DNA from: Tetracentron sinense
Lineage: Eukaryota; Streptophyta; Magnoliopsida; Trochodendrales; Trochodendraceae
Assembly (NCBI GenBank): GCA_015143295.1
Contig: CM026562.1
Coordinates: forward strand, 620,001-684,000
Direction of reading: 5' to 3'
Length of the DNA stretch: 64,000 bases
The position numbers and the translations under genes are program-made. The notes below the pieces were generated by a model. That model was given only the letters and a program-made list of their open reading frames with translations, was not told the origin of the DNA and did no database searches. This document shows positions 33,125 to 46,095 of this stretch, piece after piece; positions within the stretch are counted from its first letter, which is position 1, and each line of letters opens with the position of its first letter.

Positions 33125-33313
33125 GTTTGGATCATGGTCAACAGGTTGATCCTAATCCAACGTATAAGAATTGTGATGGCGTGCATCAGATACATCTTTG
33201 ATCTCTTTAATAGAGGTCTCTAAACTATCCAACCTGTCTAGCAATTTCTGCAATAGGTCTTGATCCATGGCAGCAACTATCTTCTGTTTGCGTGGCATAT
33301 CCAGATGCATCAA

Positions 33314-33327
33314 AGCTCTAATACCAA
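33314..33327 (-). other. Primer-binding site, initiator Met tRNA type
   Basis: On the minus strand TTGGTATTAGAGC follows the LTR end by one base. One base differs from the standard TGGTATCAGAGC. Confidence 0.75.
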
Positions 33328-33328
33328 T

Positions 33329-33648
33329 TGTAACAGATCTATAATTCTGTTACAAGGAGTTTCAGCAACTGCAGAAATTAAGGAGGGCAGAGAAGAAGAT
33401 GATCTGAGATCAGACCTCAGAACTCATTCGTTCTCACCTCCAAACTCTGAATAGAGAAGCAAATCAAAAACCGTTTATTCCATAGTCCCATACGGCCTTA
33501 TACTCTTAACACGACAAGGAAACAAGAATCCTAATTGAAAAAAACTTCCTAAATAACTAATCATCTAATATTAGTAACCATCTAGAAAAGAAAGTAGAAA
33601 CAATAAGACTATGCTACGACTATTGGCCCCACTAAAAGGGTTGTAACA
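33329..33648 (-). repeat. 5' LTR of Reina-like element
   Basis: 320 bases, starting TGTAACAG on the plus strand and ending TTGTAACA before GCATG. Confidence 0.93.
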
Positions 33649-33653
33649 GCATG

Positions 33654-34741
33654 ACAGACAGAAAAATGATGATGGGTACAGGTATGCCTCCCTACTGATA
33701 ATGTCTTTCACAGATTGGAACTTTAATTTTCATTATGGATTCAAGAACCCATCAGATCCAGACTTTTCGGAGAGCTTATCTTCACATAAATCCGGATAGT
33801 CTAAGAACCTATCAATTGAATTCTCGTTCAACACATCTTCCGCGGCTGTGGGAAGTGTCTACGTATGGCTCTTAAAAAAAACCTCCGAAGTTTAACCAAA
33901 GCATAATTCCGATGCACAGGAATTCTGAATCCAGATAAATGAAACGAGACCGTCACAAAACGAAGTACCAGAATCAAACCGATTTCAAGTTGAAGAAGAA
34001 GTATAAATGATCGGAGTTGAATTTCCGAAATCTAAACCTAGAAGAAAGAGATGACACAAAACGAGATGCCGGTGGAACAATTTTCTAATCATTTAATATG
34101 AGGCAAATCTATTTCTGAATCTTCGTCGACAACACCAATGGATAAAATCTATTTTTGAAAAATAAATAGAAAAAAAAAAAAAAACAGGTAGTAGATCATC
34201 CTTCGAAGTGGAAATATAGATCAATAGATACATCATTCGAACGTACCTGAATAAGAGCTGAATTTCTGTATATCCCTTCAGCTAAGAAGATGAGACCGAT
34301 ATTTGATTTATTAACACTGTAAGTGAATCGCAACCAAACCCTCTTTTCGCTCGTTCGGGACGAAGAAACACCACAGCACCAGCACGAGACGTGTTTATTC
34401 GTCTTCTACGGTCATTCATTAAAATGGGATTTTGCAATTCAGCTGCCGGGTTTAGCCTATTATGGAAATACATTATTTTATAAAACGGGTTTGCATTAAA
34501 AATCATCATTAGTGAGCAATTATCATTGTAATTAGACCCAAAATGAGGGCATGTAAATGAATCGAGCTGCTCACGAACAGCTCAAGCTTGGCTCGGTAAG
34601 AGCTTGTTTGATTTCGTTTATCTAATAAATGAACTGAGCTCGATCTTAATTTTCAAGCTCGTTTTGTTAACAAGTCAAGCTCCAACATGAATCTACTCAA
34701 CTCGTCAAATAATAATAATAATAATAATATTGTTATTATTA
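33654..34741. other. Gene-flank-like unique sequence
   Basis: Includes a possible untranslated leader exon (next entry). 34560-34690 holds a 'GAGCTGCTCACGAACAGCTC / CAAGCTTGGCTCG' dispersed repeat, followed by an (AAT)n run before the copia insertion. Confidence 0.4.
34247..34500 (-). other. Possible 5' UTR exon of a minus-strand gene
   Basis: Reading leftward, the sequence ends TCTTATTCAG before GTACGT, a strong donor, and is followed by T-rich leader-intron-like sequence. The next host gene downstream on this strand is the membrane-protein gene, whose first exon is missing. The link is a guess. Confidence 0.3.
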
Positions 34742-34746
34742 TTATT

Positions 34747-34961
34747 TATTAGAATGTTTATATTCTTGGTATTAGAATGTTTCTATCCTTGATGGTGTAC
34801 CAACCCTTATACACCATATATTCTCTTTCTATTCTTGTTTGTTTTCATAGTCACAAGATTCAATTGTTACCCTCTGTTATGGGATTAATTGACACATCCT
34901 CTTCTATATAATCTCAATGAATACAATAGCAAATCAAGCTGTATAGCTCAATATTCTGACA
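34747..34961 (+). repeat. 5' LTR of the copia element
   Basis: Starts TATTAGAATG (TG changed to TA) and ends ATTCTGACA, directly before the primer site. Its sequence runs continuously where the 3' LTR is interrupted. Confidence 0.9.
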
Positions 34962-34973
34962 TGGTATCAGAGC
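34962..34973 (+). other. Primer-binding site, TGGTATCAGAGC
   Basis: Perfect complement of the initiator Met tRNA 3' end, the standard copia primer, immediately after the LTR. Confidence 0.92.
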
Positions 34974-35037
34974 TAAACTGATCCATAGCTATCACTTCCG
35001 CCTCACATCCTTTGTCCTCTTTTGATTGATTTTCATC

Positions 35038-36009
35038 ATGGATGACAAGGAAAACTCTGAAGTGCCTTCAACCACCGAGAGGATTGATTCCTCATCTTCT
35101 TCAAGCCCTTACTCCATGCCTCACTCGGATAACCCTGGCACTATTTTGGTTTTGTATCCCCTCACCGGCGATAATTATGCGACTTGGTCACGGGCTATGT
35201 ACATGGCTCTTTGCGCCAAAAACAAGCTTGGTTTCATTGACAGCTCTCTTCCTCGTCCAGCTCCTACAGACCCAACATCTCCCTTATGGGAACGGTGTAA
35301 CACCATGGTTTTCTCTTGGTTATTGAATGCTCTAACCAAAGATCTTGTTGATAGTGTCATTTATGCTACTACTTATAAAGTTTGGAATGATCTCAAAGAT
35401 CGTTACTCTCAACAGAATGCTCCGCGCATTTTTCAGTTAAAGAAGATTATTGTTATCTTCTCTCAAGATCAACTCTCAGGTGTAGTCTACTTCACGAAGT
35501 AAAAAAAAAACCTTTGGGATGAGTTTGCCTCCTACAGCGATTGCTCTTGTGGTGCTTTAAAAAACCTCACAACTTATCACCACCTTGAGCAACTTATGCA
35601 ATTGCTTATGGGATTGAATGAAACATTCAACCATGTTCGGAGTCAAATGCTCTTAATGGATCCCTTGCCATCCATTAGTAAGGCTTATTCTCTTCTTCTA
35701 CAAGAGGAGAAACAAAGGGAGCTTCATACACAATCACTACTATCACCGACACTCATGCCTTCGCTGCCTCACGCGATGTCCCTCCCGGCAATACTAAGGC
35801 TTCTCCACGCTCAAATTAGCAATGTTCTCACTATCATAAGACCGGCACACCAAGGATCGGTGCTACAAAATGGATACCCTCCATGACAACCCAAGGCCAA
35901 GACCACCAATGTGCAACAACAAGTCTCCACTACTAACCCTACTACTCAACCTACTCCCAAATAGTTTTCTCAATTACCTTCTCTTCTTCATACACGTACC
36001 TCATCGCCT
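35038..36009 (+). pseudogene. Copia gag, frameshifted
   Basis: Starts MDDKENSEVP and carries the copia gag signature LTGDNYATWSRAMYMALCAK, KLGFIDSS and SWLLNALTKDLVDSVIYATT. The frame stops at 35502 and continues in shifted form (LMGLNETFNHVRSQMLLMDP at 35605). The in-frame ATG at 35026 is also possible. Confidence 0.85.
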
Positions 36010-37600
36010 ATGGCGAATCTAGCAAGTACTGTTTCTTGTTTTTCCTCTTTTCCTACTTCACATGCATGTTGGATAGTAGAGAGTGGTGCATCTAATCACA
36101 TCACATGTTCCACATCCTCTTTATCTTCCATATCCCTTTCACCTTTTTCTACCCCTGTTAAACATCCTAATGGTGATCTTGCTACCATATCTTCTACTGG
36201 TTCGTTAAAGCTTTCTGATAATTTGCCTTTAACAAATGTTTTGTGTGTGGCTTCCTTTAAATTTAACCTCTTATCTGTTAGTCAACTAACTAAAAATCTT
36301 CATTGTTCAATTACTTTCTTTCCTAACAAATGTGTTTTTCAAGACCTGTCCTCAAGGAAGAAGATTGGAGTGGCTAAGGAACACGATGGCCTATACCTTC
36401 TCCCTTGCCCTGCCTCATCGATACATGCATCCTCCGTTTCTCGCACACCACCTATCGACCTGTGGCATTGGCGATTGGGCCATCCCTTTGCTGCAAAACT
36501 TCAAAGTTTAATAAGGACCGATTCTAGTACTTTTTCCTATGTTCCTTGTCATTGTAATATTTGTCCTCAGCAAAGAAAACACGACTACCTTTTAATCCAA
36601 GTTCCATTTCTAGTACAAATGTTTTTCATCTTATTCATTGTGATATTTGGGGCAATTACCCTACCCCTTCAATCTCAGGTGCTAAATATTTTCTTACTAT
36701 CGTAGATGATTTACCTGTTGCACTTGGGTATATCTCATAAAGCACAAGTCTGAAACTAATAAACTCCTTAAGGATTTTTTTTACAATGGTTCAAACTCAA
36801 TTTCAAAAGCCCATCAAGTACTTCGTATTGACAATGGCACAAAGTTTTTCTCCTTTGATTTTCAGACTTATCTTTGTGATCATGGGGTAATTCACCAACA
36901 CTCTTGTGTAGCAACACCCCAACAAAATGGTGTTGTCGAACGTAAACATCGCCACTTACTAGAAATAGCTCGGGCTCTTTGCTTTCAATTTAACTTGCCT
37001 CTCAAATTTTGGGGACACTGTGTCTTACATGCAGCCTATTTGATAAATCAACTGCCTACTCCTCTTTTACATGGGAAAAGCTCTTATGAGGTTTTGTTTC
37101 ACAAACTTCCATCATACTCTCACCTCAAAATTTTTGGTTGTCTTTGCATTGCCCATAACTCCAATTACCGCCACAAATTTGACTCATGTGCTCATCCTTG
37201 TATCTTCCTTGATTACCCTCATGCTCAAAAAGCCTAAAGAGTCTACGACTTAGAAATTAGAAAACCATGTCATCTTTTCTAGTCGTGATGTCCTCTTCCA
37301 TGAGCATATTTTCTCATTCCTTAACACTTTTCCGCCCCCTGTACAACCAACCACTGTTTTACCTCTTCCTATTATAGACTCCTCTCTTAGCACACCCACC
37401 AGTTCAGGTTCGGATTCGCCCAACCTGTCATCCCCACCTAGTCCCCAACCCCTTGACTCATCCCCCTTCTCTAGCTCGACACCCCCAGCCAGCTCCACCC
37501 CTGAAGTTGATCCTCCACCAAGCCTAGCCCCCCTTTCTACTAGACCATCCCGCCATTCCACGACCGCGAACCCCCCTCCCCCCACCTACCTTCGCGACTA
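36010..37600 (+). pseudogene. Copia protease and integrase region, broken
   Basis: Contains a protease-like CWIVESGASNHIT (Glu where the catalytic Asp is expected), the pre-integrase motif LWHWRLGHPFAAKLQ, core pieces around 36690-36990 and the C-terminal LKFWGHCVLHAAYLINQLPT with YSHLKIFGCLC. Confidence 0.85.
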
Positions 37601-38784
37601 CCATTGTGTTACTGTGTTCTCTGCACCATCTTCAACATCTGTCTCCCAGACATGTAATACATATCCCCTTAGTTCTGTTCTTTCTTATGAAAAATTTTCT
37701 TCTTCCCATAAAGTGTTTGTTGCAGCCATTTCTTCTAGTCAAGAGCCTACATCTTATGGTGTTGCTTCCAAAGATGAGAACTGGAGAACTACAATGCCAA
37801 CCGAAATTAGTGCTTTGGAGGCCAACCAAACATGGTCATTGACCCCACTACCAGCCGGTTAGCGGCCCATTGGCTGCAAATGGGTGCACAAGATCAAATA
37901 TAAACCAGATGGTTACATTGAACGCTACAAAACCCGTCTAGTAGCTAATGGTTTTACACAGCAAGAAGGTTTTGACTATCATGACACGTTCGCTCCCATT
38001 GCCAAGCTAGTTACAGTTCGATGCCTCCTACTTGTCGCCTCAATTCGTGGATGGCCTTTACATCAACTTGATGTTCAAAAATGCCTTTTTACTTGGTGAC
38101 CTTGATGAGGAGGTCTACATGCACATTGCTCCCGGATTCTCTCATAAGGGGGAGACTCGTGTTTGCAAGCTTCATAAATCATTTTATGGTTTGAAACAAG
38201 CTTCCTGGAATTGGTTTGCAAAGTTCTCTAATGCTATACAAGAAGCAGGTTATAAACAGTCTCGAGCCGATTACTCCTTGTTTACTCTCACTCAAGGACA
38301 GTCTAGCACCTTCGTGCTTGTTTATGTAGATGACATCATCATTACCAGTAATGATGACCTTGCCATTTCCAAGCTAAAGCACTTCCTCCATCATCGGTTT
38401 CACATAAAGGATCTTGACCCTCTCAAATATTTTTTGGGGATAGAGGTGGCTCGCTCTAAGCAAGGTATATTTCTATCTCAATGCAAAATGCACGCTTGAT
38501 ATTTTATAGGATATGGGTTTACTTGCTTGTCGACCTGTCTCTTTTTCGATGAAACAAAACCTACGGCTTAACACTACTGATGGCCCTACCCTTTAGGACC
38601 CAACTTCTTATCGTCGACTCATTTTTCGGTTAATCTAATTGACCATCACTCGACCTGAGTTTGTATTTGATGTTCATATCAAGAGTCAATTTATGAGTGC
38701 ACCACGGAAACCACACTTCAATGCAGTGCTTCGTGTTCTCCATTATCTTAAAAGCACACCCGGCCAAGGTATTTTAATGTCCTC
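37601..38784 (+). pseudogene. Copia reverse transcriptase, broken
   Basis: Shows [38 protein letters not shown], then after a shift KLHKSFYGLKQASWNWF and the catalytic YVDDIIITSND (YVDD at 38323-38334). It is cut within RNase H at 38784 by a solo LTR. Confidence 0.88.
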
Positions 38785-40081
38785 TGATTGTTACGCCATT
38801 AAATTATACCTTGTAGTAATAATTTCATAGAATAGTTACTAGTAAGGGTGTCGAACCTCTGAGGATTGCGCTGGTTTCGTTGCCTTTTTATTAAGATTAA
38901 TTCTAAATTAATAAGTGAAAAAAAAATTGATTTAAGTATAATTAAATTAAAACAAGAATTAAATGATGGCTTCTAATTAATTTGTCAACTAAAGGTTTTT
39001 GAAATCTTTTAGAGAGAAGATCTAGGACGTTTAAATCCACCACTAGCTTTATAACTGATCCCACTTTATTTTTATTTTGACCTCTCGATTTGTGACATTA
39101 CAGTGAGAGTGAGAACACGTCCCCTCTCAACTAATCAAGAAAAATATAAGGGATTAAATTTTAGGCATATTTTATCTTCGGTTGGCACGAGTGATACACA
39201 TTAAACTAGAGTAGTGAAATCACTCGTCTTCCCTTAACATAAAATATATTAGGATCTAATCTCTTGAACCATTAACCATTACATAAAACTTATTTAATAT
39301 TCACCAAAAATTAACACAAGCAGATTCAATCTCAATTTCCTAACACCTAAGACAAAGATAGAAATTCAATTGAATATAAACTTTAAAACCTATTGATAAA
39401 AAAACTCTCTCATTATGCAATCAATGTTTACAAACTTGAAATCTAAATAAAAACAAAATAAAGACACAGTTAATTGGCTAGGATTTCATCTAAACCTTAG
39501 AAAGGAGAGTTAGTTCATTGCGAGGGAGGAGAATGCCGTCTTCATAGACAAACACGAGGAACTCATCCTTTTTGCTTCCTTGATCTCCAGAACTTCTATT
39601 CTTAAAATCCTAAATTCACTACCCACTTTATGGCTAATGGCTCTTCTCTTTATAGAAAGAGGATTTTCTCTCGAATTAGATTTTTAGGAAACCCAATAGG
39701 GCACAAAGTCCTCTTTCTCATACACAAATTTTGAGGTCAAAACGTCGATATGCGATCGATCGCATTCAAGTGAATTCTCCAGAAATTTTCTGCTTCATTT
39801 GCGAGTGGTTACATGGTTCAAATCGCAATCGATTGCACTCAGGTCACGATCAATCGCAATGCTCTGAATTTTCTAGATTTCTTCCTTCTTTGGTCTTTCA
39901 CATGATTGAAGCTCTTCTACATCTTTGAAGTCTTTAAATCTTTAATTTTATCTTCTTTTCCTCGCATGAACCTGAAAGGGACAAAGACAACCAAGCACCG
40001 TAAAATAGTCTAAAAGATTACTCTAAGGAGCTAACAAGTTTAGTTTAAGGTGCATACATGTATAATAATTAGCACCGATCA
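38785..40081 (-). mobile_element. Athila-type solo LTR inside copia RNase H
   Basis: Starts TGATTGTTACG and ends AGCACCGATCA, with a perfect TCCTC duplication (38780-38784, 40082-40086). It is related to the LTRs at 40404-41687 and 53328-54860. Removing it rejoins the copia RNase H frame. A TATA-like sequence lies on the minus strand near 39650. Confidence 0.9.
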
Positions 40082-40086
40082 TCCTC

Positions 40087-40380
40087 CACAAGCAATCTAC
40101 AACTCTCTAGTTATTGTGATTCAAATTGGGCGATTTTGCGACAACCAAGCTGCCCTTCATATTGTTGTCAGTCTTATATTACATGAGCGAACTAAGCACA
40201 TCGAATTAGATTGTCACTTGGTACGTGAGAAGATTCAGCGAGGCCTGATTCGCACAACTTACATCTCCACACATGATCAACGGGCTAACATATTCACTAA
40301 AGCTCTTGGCAAAGATCATTTTTTGTTTCTTGCATCCAAGTTGGGCATTCTCGATATTCACGTTCCAACTTGAGAGGGAG
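40087..40380 (+). pseudogene. Copia RNase H C-terminus and polypurine tract
   Basis: Reads [38 protein letters not shown] and [20 protein letters not shown], then stops. The PPT GAGAGGGAG at 40372-40380 precedes the first piece of the 3' LTR. Confidence 0.88.
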
Positions 40381-40403
40381 TATTAGAATGTTTATATTCT
40401 TGG
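40381..40403 (+). repeat. Copia 3' LTR, piece 1
   Basis: TATTAGAATG to TTCTTGG, matching the first 23 bases of the 5' LTR; interrupted at CTTGG by the Athila-type element. Confidence 0.88.
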
Positions 40404-41687
40404 TGATCGTCAATTTATTAAACCTCATGGTAGTTACAATTCTGTAGAATAGCGACTAGTATGAGATGTAAAACCACAGAAGATTGCGTTGGCTTCGTTG
40501 CCTTTTTCTCCGAATTAATTCTAATACAATGGGTAACAAGATTGATTGATTTGATTGATTTCAACCTAAGATCAGAAATTAAACTAACTAATAATATTTT
40601 AACTAATTAAACTAAGAGCTTTTGGTGATATATTAGTAAAAGAAGATCTAGGGTGTTTGAATCCACCACTAGCTTCATAATTAAATCCAAATGCATTCAT
40701 TCAAGTCTCTCAAGCGTAAACAATAGGGATGAGATCAACTACAAGTCTCAACTCATCAAAACAAGAATGATTCGAGGGATCAAACTCTAGGTATATCCTA
40801 TCTTCGGTTAGCACGAGTGATACACACCAAACTAGGGTTGTGAAATCACTCATCTTCCCTAGGTGTAAAATATCATATAATTCAATTCCTCGACAGTAAA
40901 ACCATTGTATAAAATTCATGCCACTAATCACAGAAAGATGATATGAATGATTTCAATCTCAACACAATAAAACCTAAGACAATGATAAGATCATATTAAA
41001 ATCGACAATAAATTTGAATAAATTGGTTGAAGAACAACCCTCTTATTATGCAATTATTATTTACATAGGGAGAAACCTAAATAAAATACAAATGATACAA
41101 TTACATGGCTAGGGTTTTATCTAAATCCTAAAAAATAGATTAGTTCATGCTAAGGGTAAGGGACGCTGCTTTCAACGAAGAACACGAATAATCCATCCTC
41201 CAACCTTCACAGATCTCTAGAGCCTTCATTCTTCAAAATCACCAAAATTCAAAACTCCTTTATGAGAGTATTACTTTCTTATTTATAGAGAAGTTGAGAC
41301 ATTGCTAAGTTGGCTTTAGAAACTCTCAAAAAGGGCCAAAAATGAATTTTCGCGTAACTCAAAATGGAGCAGATTAGCATTGCCCGATCGAATTGGCCCA
41401 GGGTGGTCGATCGATCGCGCTAGGTCCGATCAATCAGACCCTCCTAGCTGATCGATCGGTCAAGGGCAATTTTTGTTTAATTTTCATTTTGTTATTCTCC
41501 TTGGCTCGGATCTCTGCTCGGTTGAAATTCATATGGATCTCTTTAGCTTGTAAATCTTTCATTTTCTTTGCATTAACCTGAAATCAACAAACATACCCAA
41601 GTGAAGTAACATAGTGGATAAAGCAGCTCAACAAGATTAGCAGATGTAGTTTGAGGTGCATAAATGTGTAACAATTAGCACCGATCA
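40404..41687 (-). repeat. 3' LTR of the Athila-type element
   Basis: 1,284 bases. On the minus strand it starts TGATCGGTGCTAATTG. It carries GATCGATCG palindromes at 41385-41465 and a TATAAATA box at about 41280-41290 on the minus strand. Confidence 0.87.
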
Positions 41688-43570
41688 TAGCCCCAAACTT
41701 ACATATTGCTAGTCCTCGAGCAATAAAAATAAAAACTTAGCTAAGCTAAACTATATCCCCTTTCGTGGGATCTCCAATTGCATTTGGCATATGCAACAAG
41801 CCTTTTAAACCCCTAGGTGGCCCTAGTGGACGAGTGAAGTCCCGTGAGGGTTTACTAGTGACGATACCTACAAACATCAGTATTACCCTGTAATTTTGCA
41901 CATATGCTCAAGTATAACATGCAATGATTAAAAGATTAATTGATACACATTCCAAATCCTTAAAATCATGATTCATATGACATAATCTTCTCATTATTAA
42001 TTGGTTTGCATTCTTAACTCTCCACATTTTCAAGCTCACACAATCTTCCCTAATTCTGAACATTTATGCTTATTAAAGATTAGTCATTGATTCCTTTGAT
42101 GTGTAGTGTGACTATCAATTGAGTATGTGATCTCAACCTTTTCTCTCAACAGATGTTCTATCACCCATTTTGTCATTAGATTTCCTATCAATTTACACAA
42201 CCGACCTAAGGTTTTTTCCTGACACTTTTCTTTCTTTTTCTTAAATGAGTGGACTGTACAAAGTCTAAGTTCATTAAGCTTTCTAGACAACCCGTGTAGC
42301 GAGTGTTAGGCCAGTGACTCACAAACCAAACGGCTTTAGGGCACCAGAGTGTCAAGACACCCCTAGGGCTTATTAACTCGAGTCAAATAGGCTCCAAACT
42401 CAGACTAGTCACACTATGTTAGATTTTTGTCCCAGAACCTCCACTATTTGACACGAACACTCTCTGCTTAGTGAGGCAGGAGGCCCGGTTACTAGGTGAG
42501 AGTTCGGTTCAAAGAGTGAATAACAAATAGTGAATATTCCATTTTTTTCAGTGGTTATTTATCCATTCCAAGGTTTACACTGTTTGACGTGAACGCTCTC
42601 TACTTAGTGAGGCAAGAGACTCGGTTACTAAGTACAAAAGCTAGTCAGGTAACCCTTTTGTGTCATTAAAAAAATTTCAATTTAGCTAAGAGTAGTGTTC
42701 AATTTCTAGGTCACACAACTTCTTTAGAGGCATCAAAAACATCAGTTAATCAATTCAGTTTCAAACCCCACAAGACAATATGTTAGCGTGCTCGTGCAAT
42801 TTCTCAAAGTGAACTCATGACTTCATAATTTTTCAGCATGCATAGTTCAGTCAAGTATAGGAATTGTATTTATTTGGGATCATGTGTTCTCAAATTAAGC
42901 TAATCAATATTGAGTGGATTACAACATGTGTATCACAATTTGATTAAGATTCAAAATAGATCAATTTTCATAATTTAATTTGTTTGCATGTCCGACCCTC
43001 TTGCATGAATGCATAATCAGCATATAATGAAAGTTATATCCCAACCCCAAACTGAAAGATTACATTGTCCTCAATGTAAAAATAATAATTAAAGCACAAA
43101 TAAGGGGAGGAACAATAGAACATGGCGGGCAAAGGGAACTCCAAAAAATGACGAAGGGGGTGACCAGAAACAAAGTCAATCACAAAAATCACCCCAAACT
43201 TCATTCAAACCAATCCTGAAATGATGTTAGTAGCGGTGTAGCCAACAAAATAATGGATAGTGCTAAAAAGGGTGCGAAAAATAAAACATGAGCACGGTTA
43301 TCCAACTGAATCAAGTCAGTAAAGAAAATAGTCACAAAGACTTTTTATTTGTTTTGGATTTGGCCGATCGATCACGAGACGGTGTTTGGATTTCGAAAAA
43401 AATGGCCGATCGATTGGGAGACGGTGATTACCAGAACTCCGACCCAGTCGATCAATCGACCCTTTGGGCCAATCGATTGGGCTAATCCCACTTTTTTTTC
43501 AACATAAATATGAAAAACATTGGGTTGCCTCCTAACAAGCGCTAAGTTTATCATCTTCAGTCAGACACAT
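41688..43570 (-). other. Athila-type 3' non-coding region
   Basis: No coding motif is seen. It begins (minus strand) with the GCGCTTGTTAGGAGGCAACC tract found after pol in Athila/Tat elements, and ends with AAGTTTGGGG before the LTR. GATCGAT-type palindromes recur at 43365-43490. Confidence 0.55.
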
Positions 43571-46090
43571 TCAAGTCATCTGTCCAAGTAGACGGGTTCC
43601 ATCATCTCGATGGACTCGAGCAGCTTCTCAGTCTGAATGCCCTCAACATAGAGCTGGTGAAGTTGGGCTTTTGCTTTGAGGACCCGCCCATTTGGGTCAA
43701 AGAAGATGGATTTCCTATGCCTTTGAAAGGTCACAGGTGTATGATATAACTTGCATGACCTGTGCTTATAGTCAAAAGGGTTAAACAAGCATGGGCATGT
43801 GATTCTCACTTTATGCTTTTCTAACTAGAAGTCCTTGAGATGGTTGAAAGGAGGGGCCTCCTCAACTATTTCATCACTCACATTCACCAGGAAGCACTCA
43901 TTTCTCTTCTATTGTTGTTCGGGGGTGGTGAAAATGTTCAGCCGAACTTTCATGTTACCAAATGATACATTCATTACCCCGGTCCTACAATCTATACAAG
44001 CATTGGTTGTGGCCAAGAAGGGACGATCAAGGATGACTGAAATTTGGCTTTTTGAATTGTGCATGGGTTCCATGTCAAGGAAAAGAAAGTCAGCTGGAAA
44101 GTAAAATTTGTCGACTTTAATCAGAACATCTTTAACTACCCCACGAGGCTTTTTCATAGATCTATCAGCCTATTGTAACATGATGGATATGGGTTAAAGT
44201 TCTCCTAAGCCTAGTTGCTTATACACCGAGAAGGGCAATAGATTAACACTAGCTCCTAAATCCAGGAGTGCTCGGTCAATGGAGTGATTTACAATAATAC
44301 ATGAAATGGTATGAGCACCAGGATACTTGAATTTTGGAGGAGTGTTGTGTTAGATAATGGAGCTCACTTTCTCGGTGAGAAAGACCTTCTTAGACACATA
44401 AGTCCGAGATTTACACTTTTGAGTGCATAGGTCCTTAAGGAACCTGGCATAAGTCGGGACTTGTTTAATGGCATTTATGAGTAGGAGGTTGATTTTGACT
44501 TGCTTAAAGACCCCCATCATATCATCAACTTTGATTCCCCTTTTTCCAAAAGGAGAATGATCATTTAAGTACTAAGGGTAGGGAGCTTTGGACACATAGG
44601 ATGCCGAGGGAGTAGGATTAGATAAAGACGGGGAAGGACCTTGGTCCTTCTCAGAGACACTCACCTCCTCTCCTTTGAATTTTGTTGGGCACACAATGTG
44701 CTCTTTTTCTTCACTCTTCTTTTCCCTAACTTGATTATCAACTACCTTCCCACTTCTTAGGATGGTAATGATAAGAACATGCTCACGATGAGTTTCATTA
44801 TTTTGAGCATCGTCAACCATATATACCCTTAGGGTTGCTCACTGGTTGGCTTTGGAGTTTCCCTTTCATTTTCTTGTATAAGACATTAGCTAGTTATCCC
44901 ACTTGGACCTCAAGCCTCTGGATGGATTGAGAATGAGAGTGCAATAGTTGGATGTTGGCCTCCAACCATTTGAGGGCATTCAACATTTTTTTCTCGAAAG
45001 ATGGATTCCTTTGAGGGGGAGGAATACAGTGTTGGAATTGTTGTTGTTGGGAAGAGTTATACTTTGGCTGATTTTGAAAAGGCCAGAAATTGGGCCCTTG
45101 AGGTTGGGAGAAGGAGTTCCCTTGAGCTTGAGGTTGCCATGAGAAATTTGGATGATTTCTTCACCCCGGGTTATACATATTTTAGTATGGATCATTACCC
45201 GGGCGGGTGTAGATAGCATTAGCATGCTCTTGGACATATTCTGAAAATTAGGATACTGCGGGAAACTCATGAACATGATGGGCAAGGCTGGAACATATAT
45301 AGATCACGCCTCATTAAGATTGGGAGGATGATGAAGAGGTCTATAGGAAGATGGACATGCAGCCATGAGTTGGTCCAATTTGCGAGACAATTCATCCAAT
45401 TTAGATGAGACATCAATATAAGTGCCCACTTCATAAATGTCTCTCTTAGGATTGGAGGTGGAAGGTTGTCTCTCAGAACAACTGTTGGAAGCATGGTGCT
45501 GAGAATTTTACTCAGATTTTCAAACAATTCTCATGCTTGAATTTCACTATTCATCATAAATGTCCCACCACAAGAAACATCAACCATCGGTTGGTTGTAC
45601 TAGGGTAATCCATCATAGAATGATTGGACAAGTTGTCATTTAAGAATTTGGTGGTGGGGGCATTTACGAAGAAGCTCTTTGAATCTCTCCCATGTTTCAT
45701 TGAATATCTTACCATCAATTTGAGAGAAACTCATGATGGTTTAACTCATCTGATTAGTTTTTCCTAGGGGAAGAATTATTTTAGGAATTCTTGTTGTAAT
45801 TGAGCCCAGGAGAGAATGGTGTTGGCCTTCAAATAATTAAGTCAATTCTTGGCTTTATCTTTCAAGGAGAATGAGAAGAGGCGCAACCTAAGAGCATCAT
45901 CTGAAAAATTCTGCAACCTAAAGGGTGTGCAGATCTCATCGAATTCGCTCAGATGCTTATAAGGGTCCTCATTGCTAAGCACATGGTAAGATGATAACAT
46001 TTGAATTGTACTGGGTTTAATCTTATAGTGGACTGCTGTGGTGTCCGGCAACCGGATGCAGGAGGGTGATGAGTAAGTGGAAGTAATAAA
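43571..46090 (-). pseudogene. Athila-type gag and protease, broken
   Basis: Gag: IQMLSSYHVLSNEDPYKHLS then LRLRLFSFSLKDKAKN (46051-45842). A linker ILRSGKVVDNQV is at 44820-44572. The protease region FYFPADFLFLDMEP then VILDRPFLATTNACIDCRTG and FGNMKVRLNIF lies at 44157-43909. All are in short separate frames with stops between them. Confidence 0.82.
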
Positions 46091-46095
46091 GTATT

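Larger units (their letters stand above)
28639..33648 (-). mobile_element. Complete, defective Ty3/gypsy chromovirus (Reina-like)
   Basis: Two LTRs, TGTAACAG...GTTGTAACA, are flanked by perfect GCATG duplications (28634-28638, 33649-33653). On the minus strand the order is LTR, Met-tRNA primer site, gag, protease, RT, RNase H, integrase with a chromodomain-like tail, PPT, LTR. The 5.0-kb length, roughly 0.3-kb LTRs and the chromodomain fit the Reina clade. Coding regions are broken by stops and shifts. Confidence 0.92.

Noticed and set aside
37250-37585. 111-codon minus-strand Gly-rich frame
   Set aside because: Antisense shadow of the Pro/Ser-rich linker of the copia polyprotein.
38785-41687. 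The two neighbouring Athila-type LTRs as the ends of one element
   Set aside because: The left one has its own perfect TCCTC duplication and sits in copia RNase H, while the other pairs with 53328-54860 through CTTGG/CTTAG.
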